NCBI GenBank assembly: GCA_030737835.1
Contig: CM060856.1
Coordinates: 310,001 to 374,000 of the forward strand
Direction: 5' to 3'
Origin: Acorus gramineus
Taxonomy: Eukaryota; Streptophyta; Magnoliopsida; Acorales; Acoraceae
DNA: 64,000 nt
Below, piece after piece: positions 1 through 10,534 of this stretch. The position numbers and the translations under genes were made by a program. The notes below the pieces were generated by a model. It had not been told where the DNA came from and did not search any database. It worked only from the letters and a program-made list of their open reading frames with translations. Position 1 is the first letter of the stretch. Each line of letters begins with the position of its first letter.

Positions 1-33
1 CTGTCTTGATGGCATGATTTATTTAAGTACTAG
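1..33 (-). pseudogene. Tat-like gypsy integrase C-terminus, distal piece
   Basis: Read on the minus strand this short stretch continues the integrase frame broken at 3608. Across the inserted solo LTR (34-3602) the codons join into a stretch reading roughly FKIGELVLK, then a stop, then IMPSR. That is the conserved tail region of Ty3/gypsy integrases upstream of the GPY/F module. The last five bases (29-33, ACTAG) are the target duplication. The rest of the element lies left of the window. Confidence 0.6.
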
Positions 34-559
34 TGTCACACCCCAGGGCGGCCGTCCCCGAGACGTGGCAATAATAAATATCAGCTATCAATACCTGAGG
101 TCGATAAGGACACCAACAAAAATACACAAGAGCGACAAAGCAAGATAATGATAACTGACTGAAAAGTGGAAGCATAATATATATACAATGTCTGTAAATC
201 AAAAACATTATTACAGACCCGAATACACAATCAATGTCCTGTGAAAGCCAAGTCTAGACCAAAGAAAATACAACCTGTAACACATGCACGATTTACAAAG
301 TATAAAATGACTCTAGAAATGCTGACAGCCTCGCACACGCCACCCGCCGGTAGAACGCTCCACGCCTATAAGACCACGCCACAGGAAGCTCCAGCTCCAC
401 GCCCAACACTGCCCCTGAAAAGAAACAGTATGCGAGGAGTGAGCTACAAGCTCAGTGAGTGCTGGAAACCAATCACCATACTACAGTTCAATACACAATC
501 AATTTCCTTTCAAGGAAAACATGGATAGAAACCCATGGATAACTGGGTCACGTGGCGGC

Positions 560-1660
560 GCGACCAACCTCACCCCCACCCTCACTCCTTGAGGGAGTCT
601 TTTGGGACTTATGGGGAGAGACCATACCGTCGGTCGAAGAGACCCGGATTTACTGGTCTAGAGACCATACCGTCGGTCGAAGAGACCCGGATTTACTAGT
701 GTACTCAACACTACTAGATCATCTACATCTAGACAATCGCCCAACGATGTCCTTCAACATCGATCACGAGACCCGACCCAACAACTATGGGAACGGTCGA
801 ACAACGAATGGGTCACGAGGCGACGTGTCTTCGCCTCATCCACACCCTCACTCCTGAAAGGAGACATCTTGGGACTTTGGGAAGAGACTTAGACTGCTCT
901 ACACCCCTGGTCCACTGGTAGCCTCTCCCACCCTCGTGGCCTCCGCCTAGTCCTCTGACAAGTATAGCCAACGCCGGGGAGTTCCTACATCGGATCCAAT
1001 GAAGGGGAGAACGATTCCACGCTCACGATATCATTCGTTAGCCCTCTTCCGGGTAGTATCTACAACCCGATCTCCTCAACTCACCGCTCTACACCCTTGG
1101 TCCGCTAGTAGCCCTTTCCCACCCTCGTGGCCTCCAACTAGTCCACTCCCACCATCCGTACTGTCCGACACATCGGAGGTACCTACGGATGGGAGCCCTC
1201 TGTCAGGTACAGCCAACGCTAGGGAGTTCCTACATCGGATCCAACGAAGCGGAGAACGATCTCATGTTCGCAAAGCGAAACCCAATGGAAAACAACCACT
1301 CTCGATACTCGCTTATCGAGATATCACACACATGCATAACAACAACCAACACACTCATATTAACCTTAAAGTAGTCATAGTCCCTAAACGGGAGTAACTA
1401 CACAAGTTAGAGGGTCGTAACATCGCCGATCCACCCCACGCTCGCCCTTTAGGGGTGTCATGGGTCTTTTGGGACAGACTAGACGCTCTCGATCCCTGGT
1501 CCACCCGGTAGCCCTTTCCCACCCTCGTAGCCTCGACCTAGTCCACTCCAACTACCAGTACTGTCCGACACATCGGAGGTACCTACGGACGGGAGCCCTC
1601 TGTCAGGTCAGCCAACGCCGGGGAGTTCCTACATCGGATCCAACCAAAAGGAGAAGACAG
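560..1660. repeat. Degenerate tandem blocks inside solo LTR copy 1
   Basis: Two motif sets recur. One carries GACCATACCGTCGGTCGAAG near 620 and 665. The other carries an ATCGGAGG TACCTACGGA block followed by ACATCGGATCCAAC, seen near 990, 1170-1250 and 1570-1640. Related blocks recur in copy 3 (17250-17640 and 17700-17950). These are internal duplications of LTR sequence, not genes. Confidence 0.7.
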
Positions 1661-2239
1661 CCTACTCACACGCGTACGATCCTGTTGGATCCGTCGACAA
1701 CGATTTCTAACACTACTAATGTCATGAATTCTCAAGAATTCCTCTAGGGCGCATAACTAAGATGTGGGGAAACATATATTATAACAACAAGGTTATAATA
1801 TTCTCTAAGGCATGCTTACAACAATATAATCACATAATCCCATCTTGATTTAAATAAATTAAACTAAATGGGAACATGCATAGTTCGGGGCTTTCAAATC
1901 AAGGGACAAGGTGACTAAACATGCATAGGCCGCTATACATGATATAAGGGTGCATATCCCTAGCATACAAAGTCTAAGGTGGCATGGATATATCATATTA
2001 ATCATGCATGCATAGCATTTACATATTATAGCTAGGGGGCCCCATCGATGCGCGACGCGCGTCTATGCGGGTCGAGCGCATCCCTAGAGAGGGGGGGGGG
2101 GATTAGAATCGAACCACTCACCTTACAACCTGGGACCTCGCGCATCCCATCCGACGAGATCTGCAAGGTAGGGGCATCCAACTTGGTGAGTAACAACACA
2201 ATTTACACATAGAAAACATTAGAAATACCCAATACTCGG

Positions 2240-2680
2240 ACAAGCATGCATACGGACTCGCACGCATGCGAGCACGCACGTACGCACGCGAGTCTGAGTG
2301 CCCCGACACCTACCCGAACCCTCGGGCAGCCACACGCATGCCCCCCCCCCCCCCCGCACGCGCACGCACGCACGCACCCCAGCACTATCGGTGCAATGCC
2401 GCGTGCCTGCCCGCGCGCCCAGACGCGCTGCTGCACGCGCGCGCCAGCGCGCACTGCGCGTCCAGCCCACGCGCAGCACCCCGCGCAAGCCCCAGCATGC
2501 GCACGCACGCACGCGTGCACTGGTCCCCAGCCCCGCGCCCAGGCGCTCTGCTCCGCGCGCGCGCACTCTCGCGCACACCCCCGCTCGCGCCAGCACCCGC
2601 GCGCCCACTCCGCGCGCACTTGCGCACTCGCGCGCACGCACCCACGCGTGCCCAGCCCATCCCAACCTCTTTTTAACCCT
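2240..2680. repeat. CpG-dense, CGCGCAC-rich core of solo LTR copy 1
   Basis: About 440 bp dominated by alternating purine-pyrimidine GC/AC steps (runs such as CGCACGCACGCACGC) with very high CpG content, against an AT-rich background. Open frames occur on both strands here only because stop codons are rare in such sequence. Equivalent cores lie at about 12030-12560, 23165-24390 and 53455-54460; copy 3 lacks one. Confidence 0.75.
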
Positions 2681-3607
2681 CCCCAACCCCTCACACACAC
2701 CCTAACCCCTATGCATAGCATGCATGACTTCCCCAAGCATCCCAACAACCCTTAAAATAAAAAAGAAGGGGAAGAGGACTTACCAAAAGAGGGAAATGGA
2801 AAGGGGGAGGTGCGGGCCTCTCGACGCGCCCACGGCCACCTCAACCACCACCACCACCTCTTCAGCCTCCTCAGCCCTCCCATGGCTGCAAATCAGGGGG
2901 GGGGAAGATCATGCAAGGGAACTTGAGAGAGGGGAGATCAACAATAACAACACATAAGCACAAACCTTCTCTTCTTCCTTCACCTCCTCCTTCTCTTCTT
3001 CTCATTGGGGCATTTAAACAAACACCTAGGGTGCTTGAGAGAGAGGAAGAGAGAGCCCAAGAAAAATGGGCGTGGAAATGAGAGGGAGAGAGAGAGAGAG
3101 AGAGAAGATATTTTGCACACAAATATCTTAAGAGGGGTGGAAATGACCTAATCATCCTTTGACTAGAAATTATGCGCATGATTCACTGGAACAGCCATAA
3201 CTTCCTCAATATAGCTCCGAATTGCACAATTGTAAGTCCGATGGGAAGCCAAGAAGATTATCTACAACTTTCATGTTTATGCCAAGATCAAATAATCTCT
3301 CCAGTTATTCCGAAATTAGAGCTAAACATAGAGCAGGACTGCTGCCAGAATTTCCCTCCCCGGGGTATACTTGGAAAAATACCCATAACTTTTACTACAA
3401 GAATCTAGTTGATCTAATTCCACTTCTGTACGAAAGCTAACTCAAAACTGGACATCTCATAGTAAACTCATATTTAAATCTCATCATCTTGGATTTTTAC
3501 AAAATCAAATCCAAACACCAAAATGGGAATACATAACTTCTAGGAAAAAAATTATGCATCCAAATTTTCAATCAGAGCGCTCCAAATGACACAGGCACAA
3601 CAACTAG

Positions 3608-3715
3608 CTCCCCAATTTTAAATCTTCTCTATATTACTTTCTTTTCAAATGCCCTTGCCACCCTCCTTTGATAGGCCTGGGCATGGTCCGCAGCTCTTAA
3701 CCTCTTTTCGTCTTT
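3608..3715 (-). pseudogene. Tat-like gypsy integrase C-terminus, proximal piece
   Basis: The minus-strand frame reads about EKRLRAADHAQAYQRRVARAF and then a lysine-rich stretch. This is the helical region before the C-terminal module of Tat/Ogre-like gypsy integrases. The frame then breaks and is interrupted by solo LTR copy 1. The pol sequence that should lie between gag (ends about 4230) and this point is absent, so the element has a large internal deletion. Confidence 0.6.
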
Positions 3716-4229
3716 TTTGTTTTGTTTTGTGGTTCTTTTTTTTGTTTTAAGAAAGTATGTAAACGAATATGTACATGGATCTGAAATGAAAGCATGAGCT
3801 GATAAACAAATGTTTTGGTTTTTTTTGTTTTTAGGAAAGCATGGAAACAAATATTTACAGGAGTGAGGAATGAAAGTTGATTAGCATTTTTTTTTGTTTT
3901 TTATGAAAGCTAGAAACAAATATGTATAGGAGTTTTGAAAGCGTAAGCCGATAAACAAGTCTTTTTTTTTATATGTAAAGCATGTAAAGGTTTGGAATTA
4001 TGTAAGAGATAGTATATGTAGGACTTAAGCGTAGCCTCCAGGAATGATACTGTAAGGTGAGTCCTCTATGGAGGCTCAAATTGAAGGATCTTTAGGGAGA
4101 TGATACATGAATTATCTGATGTATCATTGGTTGTGTGCTGATTCTCCTCTATTTTGAAGTGCATTTGATGCCTTCTCAACCATTGCTGCTCAGCGTCTAT
4201 TCTGACAGCATCTATCAGAATATCAAAGC
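3716..4229. repeat. AT-rich repeats between gag and integrase remnant
   Basis: T-rich runs alternate with a roughly 70-110-bp motif containing AGCATGGAAACAAATATTTA-type sequence, in three degenerate copies around 3750-3980. No gene is seen. The segment sits where protease, reverse transcriptase and most of integrase are expected, so it marks the internal deletion of the Tat-like element. Confidence 0.5.
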
Positions 4230-6376
4230 TTAAATCCCGTCAAAAATGTAAGTGGAGCTTGACCTGCCATAGACTCTTAACAGGAAGACAGGAAGAGAAT
4301 TTTTTCTCAAAGGGGGGTCAGTCAATAAAGATGTGGATATGGAAAAGTAAGTCACAAAAGTGACTATTGACTGAACAGGTGCAAGGGAGCACAGTTTACT
4401 ATAATGTTGAGGCCCTAATGATGATGGGGGTAAAAACTCATCAGTTGGTGCAATTAGGGGCTCATGGACCAAATATGGAATAATTGATTTGGATACAACG
4501 GGGGAATCCAGAGGGAGCTCCTTCGACAAATGGGATAACAAGTCTGACAACTGGGATGGCTTGACTGCTCCCTCAAATTGTGCATTTTTAAATATGAGTG
4601 GTTCTGATTTGGGAACATACACAATTGGTTGCACTAGGCTTGTGTCAATCTCAGAATCTGATGAGTCAAAAGGTGAGTTATCTGAGATGACCAAGATAGG
4701 TTTGATGGGTATTGATATGATTTGATCTTGAGCAGGTACAGACAATGGGTATTCGGATTCTATCGGTTGTAAGGCTTGGATGATGGATTCAGGTTGCACT
4801 GGAGAAGGGTAAACGTGTTCTGATAGTTCTCCATCCAAAAACTCTTTATCATCGTTAGAGTCCTACTTGGGACACTCTGTAGATTCAATAATTTTGGGTG
4901 CTGGAGACTCATAGGTCGATGGGGGTGGAATAGCGGTGTATTTCCTTTGGGGTGGTTGCTGGGGAACAAAGGCTTGTGTCCCCGATGAAGCAGAGGGATA
5001 GGCAGGAAGAACTTTGGCTCTATTGTTATAGGTTTGACTAGGTTGTTCCTGGGAAAAATGGTTCAATGGTCGGATGGGACCTCCCTTCATGGGATGAACT
5101 AGGATGGGCTCAGGTATTTGTTCAGTGTATAGGGGGAGGGGCCTGATAGAGTTTTGGATTATAGGGTTTTGTCGTGTCGGCACGGGGGCGAGCACTGGTC
5201 GAGAATTGAAATTGTAAGATGCTTGTCGAGGCGGGATGAACCAGGTGTATACTGTCTCGGAGCTGGTCCTCGATCAGGGACACGCGCTCCGTTTGGGTAG
5301 AGTGCCGAGACTTGTGTGATCCCCTCTACCATGGGGGTTTGCGCCTTTCTTGACGGTTGTCCAACCCTATGACTGATAGGTGGGGACTTGGTTTAGACTG
5401 CTGGGGCTGCACAGTGGGAAATCCTGTTGTGGCGGTCAATTATAAGCTAGTACGTGGTGCAGTCTACGTATGAAAGGCTCGTACGAAGCTCTGGACTCAG
5501 GCTTTGTAACATCATGTCAATTTCTTGACATTCCGTTAGTTGTAGGCTAGTTCTGTGGACTAGGGTGCGCCACCTAGACATGTACTGTTGTAATTCCTCC
5601 CTAGGCCTCATCCTTTCTAGAGTTATGTCTATGATAGAGGGGGTCCTAATCCTCTGGTAACCGCAACGGCCTAAAAATTTCTCGCTTACAGCAAAGAAAT
5701 TTGACAAATGGTCTACAGGGAGTGTGGAGAACCATTATAGTGCTTCTCCTTCCAATGATTTCTGGAAGAGGAACACTAGCAGAGGTTGATTATCTAGAAA
5801 AAGTCGACATCTAGATAAAAAGCAGTTAAATGAATGTCTGGGTCTCCACGACCATTATACCAGTGAAATTTCAGCATTTTGAATCCCTCCGGTAGGTTGA
5901 CTGAAGGGATTTGTCTCAAATTGTGCAGAAACATGTGTTTGGGGGCAGAAGGGCCAGTCTTAGAGAGGATTCTCCGAATGATTTTGTCTAGTGTTTCTGC
6001 CTTGGGTGGGTAACTTAGCGGTCCTGGGTTGGACATGGCCTGGTAAGGGCCTGGGGCAGAAGCTGCTGGACACGTTGGATTCGCGGGGGAAGGCGAGGCA
6101 AATAAAAAAGCGGGGGAAAAAAAAGGGCTTGGACTCGGATTAACTGAGAAACCTGGCGTTGGTAGGGTATTGGGGGCAAGCCTTGGGGGTCTTGACAGGG
6201 GTTTCCTGCTTCAAGGTCTTGGCCTGGTGATAGTTGGCGAGGTCATTGAACATGTCTTCTATCGACTGGTATCCTAAGGTAGCCATCCTCTCCTCTAGGT
6301 GGCTGAGGAATTGGGCGGTCTGGTCTCCCTAGTTGTCTTTCTCATGTACTATTTTCTCATGGGTATAGGCTTCCAT
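4230..6376 (-). pseudogene. Tat-like Ty3/gypsy gag, broken
   Basis: Minus-strand frames at 6036-5794, 5707-5447, 5195-4863 and 4838-4230 join into one gag-like protein starting near 6376 (MEAYTHEK...). Recognisable parts are a stretch ending FHWYNGRGDPDIHLTAFYL, then RPREELQQYMSRWRTLVHR, typical of the retrotransposon gag capsid domain of plant gypsy elements. A proline-rich tail follows. An in-frame stop early in the protein and several frame changes mean no intact gag is made. It lies just inside the 5' LTR (6746-7913), as expected. Confidence 0.75.
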
Positions 6377-6421
6377 GGTGTGAATATGGAAAAGCCTAGG
6401 TGTGAATGAATGTAGATTTAA

Positions 6422-6578
6422 AGTAGTAAATAAAGCAGCAAAGGGGTGCGCAGCTGTGTGCGTCTTAAAGCAGTAAAGGGTGCAACTGTGTGCGGCTTAA
6501 AGCAGTAAAGGGTGCGCACTGTGTGCGGCTTAAAGCAGTAAAGGGTGCGCAGCTGTGAGTGGCTTAAAGTAGTAAAGG
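6422..6578. repeat. ~37-bp tandem repeat in the Tat-like leader
   Basis: Four imperfect copies of a unit containing GGCTTAAAGCAGTAAAGGGT, in the untranslated leader just upstream of gag on the minus strand. Confidence 0.75.
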
Positions 6579-6745
6579 ATGTTGTAATGCAAAGCAGAGG
6601 AGGGTCTGACTTGAGGGGTGGAAAATTCTAGCTTTCCTAAAGGGGTGATGACATTCTAATCAACTTGTGGAAAGAAGCAGAGGAGGATTACCTTTTGTTG
6701 TTTCTCACGTGGGATGTCCCACCATGATCACCAGATTTGTCGATA

Positions 6746-7913
6746 TGTAAAACTTGGGGGTTCTGTGAACTTGGTCCTGGTCCGTCTCGCGATTGATCAG
6801 GTCACCGCCCGCAGAGTCGTTTCTAAGCCGCCCAACTACTTCTCAGAAAAGACAGGGTTTTGTTTGTGATCGCCACCTGCTTTCTCGAAAAGCAAGAAAA
6901 GTTGGGTGTTGCTGTTGATCGCCTCACGGGAGAGTTTGTGGGGTGGGGTCTCCGCTCTGAGATACGGGCATGCCGCACACAGAGGTGAAAAACAGGAATC
7001 CTCTTCTGCTAGATAAGAACTTGACTGAAGGAGGTTTGGCAGTTAGGATGTAGGTGAGGGTTAGCTAGTTGATTTTAGCCACCTGGTGGGAAACGGCTAG
7101 TTAGGAGTAGCCGCCTGGTGTTTAGCTCTATTTGGGCAGAGCCTGGATAGGAAATGGTTTAGGGTTTGGCCACGGCTAAACTAGGTTTAACCTGGGTTGA
7201 GAGGGTCTGGGAGAGTGGATTTGGAGTGGGATTGGGTGGAATTGACTCTCTTTCTCTCTCTCTGGGGTTTTCAAGTGGTGGGTGTGGGAGTGTGGTGGAT
7301 TGTTGTGAATTGTGAATTGATGATTGTGAGGATGGGTTCTTGTTGTAAATGTTTTGGATGCCCCCTATTTATAGAAAAAAAGGGGCAGGGGAGTGTCTAG
7401 TGGACAATAGATCAAAAATGGGTAATAAAGTGTTTGATTTGACCTTCCATTAGATCTTTGTTCTCTGACAATGTCCGGATGAGAGGCGGCTAGTTGAAAA
7501 CTAGCCACTCATTGAGGGGCGGTTACTCTCAAATAGCCGCCCCCATCATAACCTGCCAAACGTCCCATCTCTGACAAGCAATGGCTTGGGTCGATTACTA
7601 AGGTTGAACCGGCTGAGATGGGGCGGCTAAAAGGAACAATCCGTCGCAATCATATTGCTTTATGTCCCATCCCAAGGAGGCGATTTGGGGGTCGGTTAGG
7701 GGGCGGCTAGTTGAAACTAGCCGCCCAATATGGGCCAGCTACTCCCAAGTAACCATCCTTGTCCTGGTCTTAGAATTCCCTAAGTGTTGGACTAGGGTTT
7801 CTGGTTTTTGGGTTTCTAAGAAAGGTTTCTGTTAGATGTCCAAATGTGGCCATTTCTAAATATTACAAACCGTATTTTTATTTTTTTGGACGGTCAAAAT
7901 TGGGGTATCTACA
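6746..7913 (-). mobile_element. 5' LTR of Tat-like gypsy element
   Basis: On the minus strand the LTR begins TGTAGATACCCCAATTTTGA, characteristic of Tat-lineage LTRs, and ends TTTTACA at 6746 (1,168 bp, TG...CA). The minus-strand sequence just inside, around 6720-6745, is the primer-site position and includes TCTGGTGATCATGG; its tRNA is not assigned. The LTR holds GC-rich inverted repeats, including a perfect 12-bp-arm hairpin at 7701-7726. The adjoining gypsy fragment was interrupted at AGGGT (7914-7918). The partner LTR lies outside the window. Confidence 0.75.
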
Positions 7914-8165
7914 AGGGTGATGCACCTCGCAGATAAATCCAACCACAAGCAGCGTGTTCACTTCGTCCCACACGGCATCCGCATGTACAAGAGCCATCCG
8001 CCTTTGGTTCTGACGAAGACATATTGTAGGCTAGATGAATAGACAATGATTGGCCACCTCAAGGTCAATCCCTGGCCGTTCGACCAGACCTGATTCATCT
8101 TGATGAAAGACCAATCTGGTCGTGTGTCACCTAATTGGGAGTGCCTGCTCATCACTTTATGATTT
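7914..8165 (-). pseudogene. Gypsy reverse transcriptase N-terminal fragment
   Basis: One minus-strand frame, with an in-frame stop, reads approximately RPGIDLEVANHCL, then LRQNQRRMA, then VWDEVNTLLVVGFICEVHHP. This matches the start of Ty3/gypsy reverse transcriptase (linker with PG(I/L)DP, QKRRRF, then EV.KLL.AGFI.EV.YP). It stops exactly where the Tat-like 5' LTR begins, so the Tat-like element inserted into this older copy. The rest of pol is not in the window. Confidence 0.65.
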
Positions 8166-8174
8166 TGTCATTGT

Positions 8175-9784
8175 CAAATTGGGCCATCGGTTATCGGACG
8201 TGGTAATTCATGCCATAGTAACTCTAGACACATGTCACCTTCTGATAGGGTGCAGATTATTTCCTCCACAAAGTGTAAACTGAAGGCAAAATCAAAAGAT
8301 TGCATTGAGTCCATAAGAAAAGAAGCTCTAGCTCTTTGCTCAAAGTGTAGGTTATCTTCTTGAATAATTTCAAGCACATCATCAAAATCAAGTTCATAAT
8401 TGTCCCATAATATGATCCGCAATGTGTATCACCGACATGTTGAAGACTAGTTCTTTATTCAAACCTCGACCACTTAAGAATTCACCATTATTCAATGCTT
8501 CTACAATTCTTACAGTTTATTTATCTCGAAGAATGTCCCATAGCTTACATGAGCCTCCAACAACATTTACCAGATTAGCAGTTAAGCAAAAAATGAAACA
8601 ATAACAATGTGATTTTTAGCGACCGCCACAAGAGTTAATTGAATTTGATGAGCAAAACAATGAACATAAAATGCATATTCATTCTCTCTCACGATCAAGG
8701 TTTTGAGACCATTGAATTCCCCTTGCATATTATTAGCTCCATCAAAATCTTACCCACAAAATCTTGATAAACTTAATCCATATTTAGAAAATAAGGGTTC
8801 AATTGTTGTCTTCAATGATAAAATTGTGGTATCCATCACATGTACAATACCCAGAAACCGTTCTTTAACAATTTCTCTTTTGTCTGCATAACACAAAATG
8901 ATGGCCCTTTGTTCTTTCATTGATATATCATGAGACCCATACACTAAAATTGAAAATAACTCATTTGCATAGTCCTTGATGATAACATTAGCAGTTTCAT
9001 TTGCAATTACACTTACGATATCCTTTGAATATCATGGTGACATATCTTATTATTTTTTGGAGTATTCTGCAACACAACTTCATTGATAGATTCATTTTGA
9101 TCAGCCAAGAATTGAAGAAGCTCTAGAAAACTCCCTTTATTACATGAGTCATCAGATTCATCATAACCATGAAAAGCTAACCCTTAACACAAATGGAATC
9201 TTATGCAATTGAACGAAGCATTTAAACGAGTGTGATATTGAATCTTTATTTGTTCTGATTGTTTAAAAAAAAAACACTTTGAATATGTTGTTTTTTATTC
9301 ATTAGATCTTCACATTTCTTCGAAGCTTGGTTATGGGCACTGTTTGGCCCCCCCAACAAGATCTCCCAATTTTTCCTTTTTAGTCCAAGTTGTGAATGCT
9401 CCCTTAAAAAAAACATTACTTCCCACTTGAAAATTGGTATTAGACCTGAATAAATAACAACATAAACAAAATACCTCATACTTTTCAATATTGTATTCCA
9501 ACCAATTACCATATTCTTTAAATCATGCGGTATTAAATCAATGCAAGACTCTACCAATATCTCTTTGAGGGAATTTGTGCTCAAAAGGTTGACAAGGACC
9601 CATTTGGATATGTGCTCATCTTATTTCGTTAAGATCATTAAGATGATAAGTTGAAAAAAAATTCTTAACCTAGATTAGAAGGAAGACTATTCACATCAAC
9701 ATGACTTTATTTAGCACCACAATTTCTTTTGGTGGGACAAAAATTTTGCTCTATAGTTGATTTTTTTTAAAAAAAATTATCCAT
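8175..9784 (-). pseudogene. hAT transposase with TTF-type N-terminus, decayed
   Basis: Minus-strand pieces in several frames fit one plant hAT transposase of the TTF zinc-finger (ZMYM1-like) group. From about 9784: MDNFF...KSTIEQ, MGPCQPFEHKFPQ, GGPNSAHNQASKKCEDLMNKKQHIQ, FHGYDESDD, KEQRAIILCYADKREIVKERFLGIVHV, GLSLSRFCG, and QSFDFAFSLHF near 8280. The catalytic central region is present in broken frames with many stops. The C-terminal dimerisation part is missing, cut at the junction with the gypsy fragment near 8170. The 18 kb element at 9832 inserted about 50 bp upstream of the likely start codon. Confidence 0.75.
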
Positions 9785-10534
9785 TGAACAAATCGCACAA
9801 TCTTTAAAAATAACATTTTTATAAACATCAATGTAACGCCCCAGGATCCACGGCCCCGTTTTGAAGCGTGAAATCCGGTTGCGTTAACTAAATTCCTCGA
9901 ATCTCAGAGTTCTATATATTTTTTTTTTTCATCCAGAGAACATACGAATACATCACCATAATTATACATATATTGTCAAGGCCAAAATCCAACACAAATT
10001 CAATATACATCGGGAACAACTAAATTTATATATCCACACTATCATACATATGGGTCCTCTACATGCCAAAGAAATGACCAACACCTTTTACACAAGTCTA
10101 GTGCTCCGAAAATAAAATACGAGCTTCAAACTCCAACGCCTTAACGAGATCGACAACCACCAACAACTAATCTGAAAGGTTGGGAAGAGAGAGGGATGAG
10201 CTACCACACGCTTAGTGAATGGACACAAGTGTCCCAATAATATATTATACTTCAAAATAATCAGTTAAAAAGTGTCTATCGAACAATTGTTGTAATATAA
10301 AGCAAAGCTTATAATAAAGAAGCCATTTAAAACATTCAAGGATATAATAACATTTCTCTTTCGAATAAAATATGATGTCATAAAAATCTTCTCATGATTT
10401 CAAACTACATGATGTAATGAATGCAACAGACACGCATGCCCGCTTTCCACGACACCTAGCCGCAAAGATTTCACTTTGGAAATCGGGCCACGTAGACATA
10501 GCCACCTAGACTTGGGTCAAATTTAGACCGCAGC

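Larger units (their letters stand above)
34..3602 (-). mobile_element. Solo LTR, family 1 subtype a (copy 1)
   Basis: A 3,569-bp unit starting TGTCACACCCC and ending ACAACA, flanked by a perfect 5-bp duplication ACTAG (29-33 and 3603-3607). It has TG...CA ends, no primer site, no polypurine tract, no second LTR and no protein domain, which together indicate a solo LTR. It shares its first ~40 bases with four other copies in the window (10535, 16707, 21350, 51846) and its 3' part with 16707-20457. The family resembles very long LTRs of Tekay/Del-type gypsy elements. Strand is inferred by analogy with the related 9832-27837 element. The many frames here are chance frames in repeats. Confidence 0.85.

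Noticed and set aside
2203..2755. Long overlapping frames on both strands in the CpG-dense cores (also 12142-12785, 23081-24605, 53431-54703)
   Set aside because: Present in several frames at once, composition limited to a few residues, no domain, and the same DNA is LTR in all copies.
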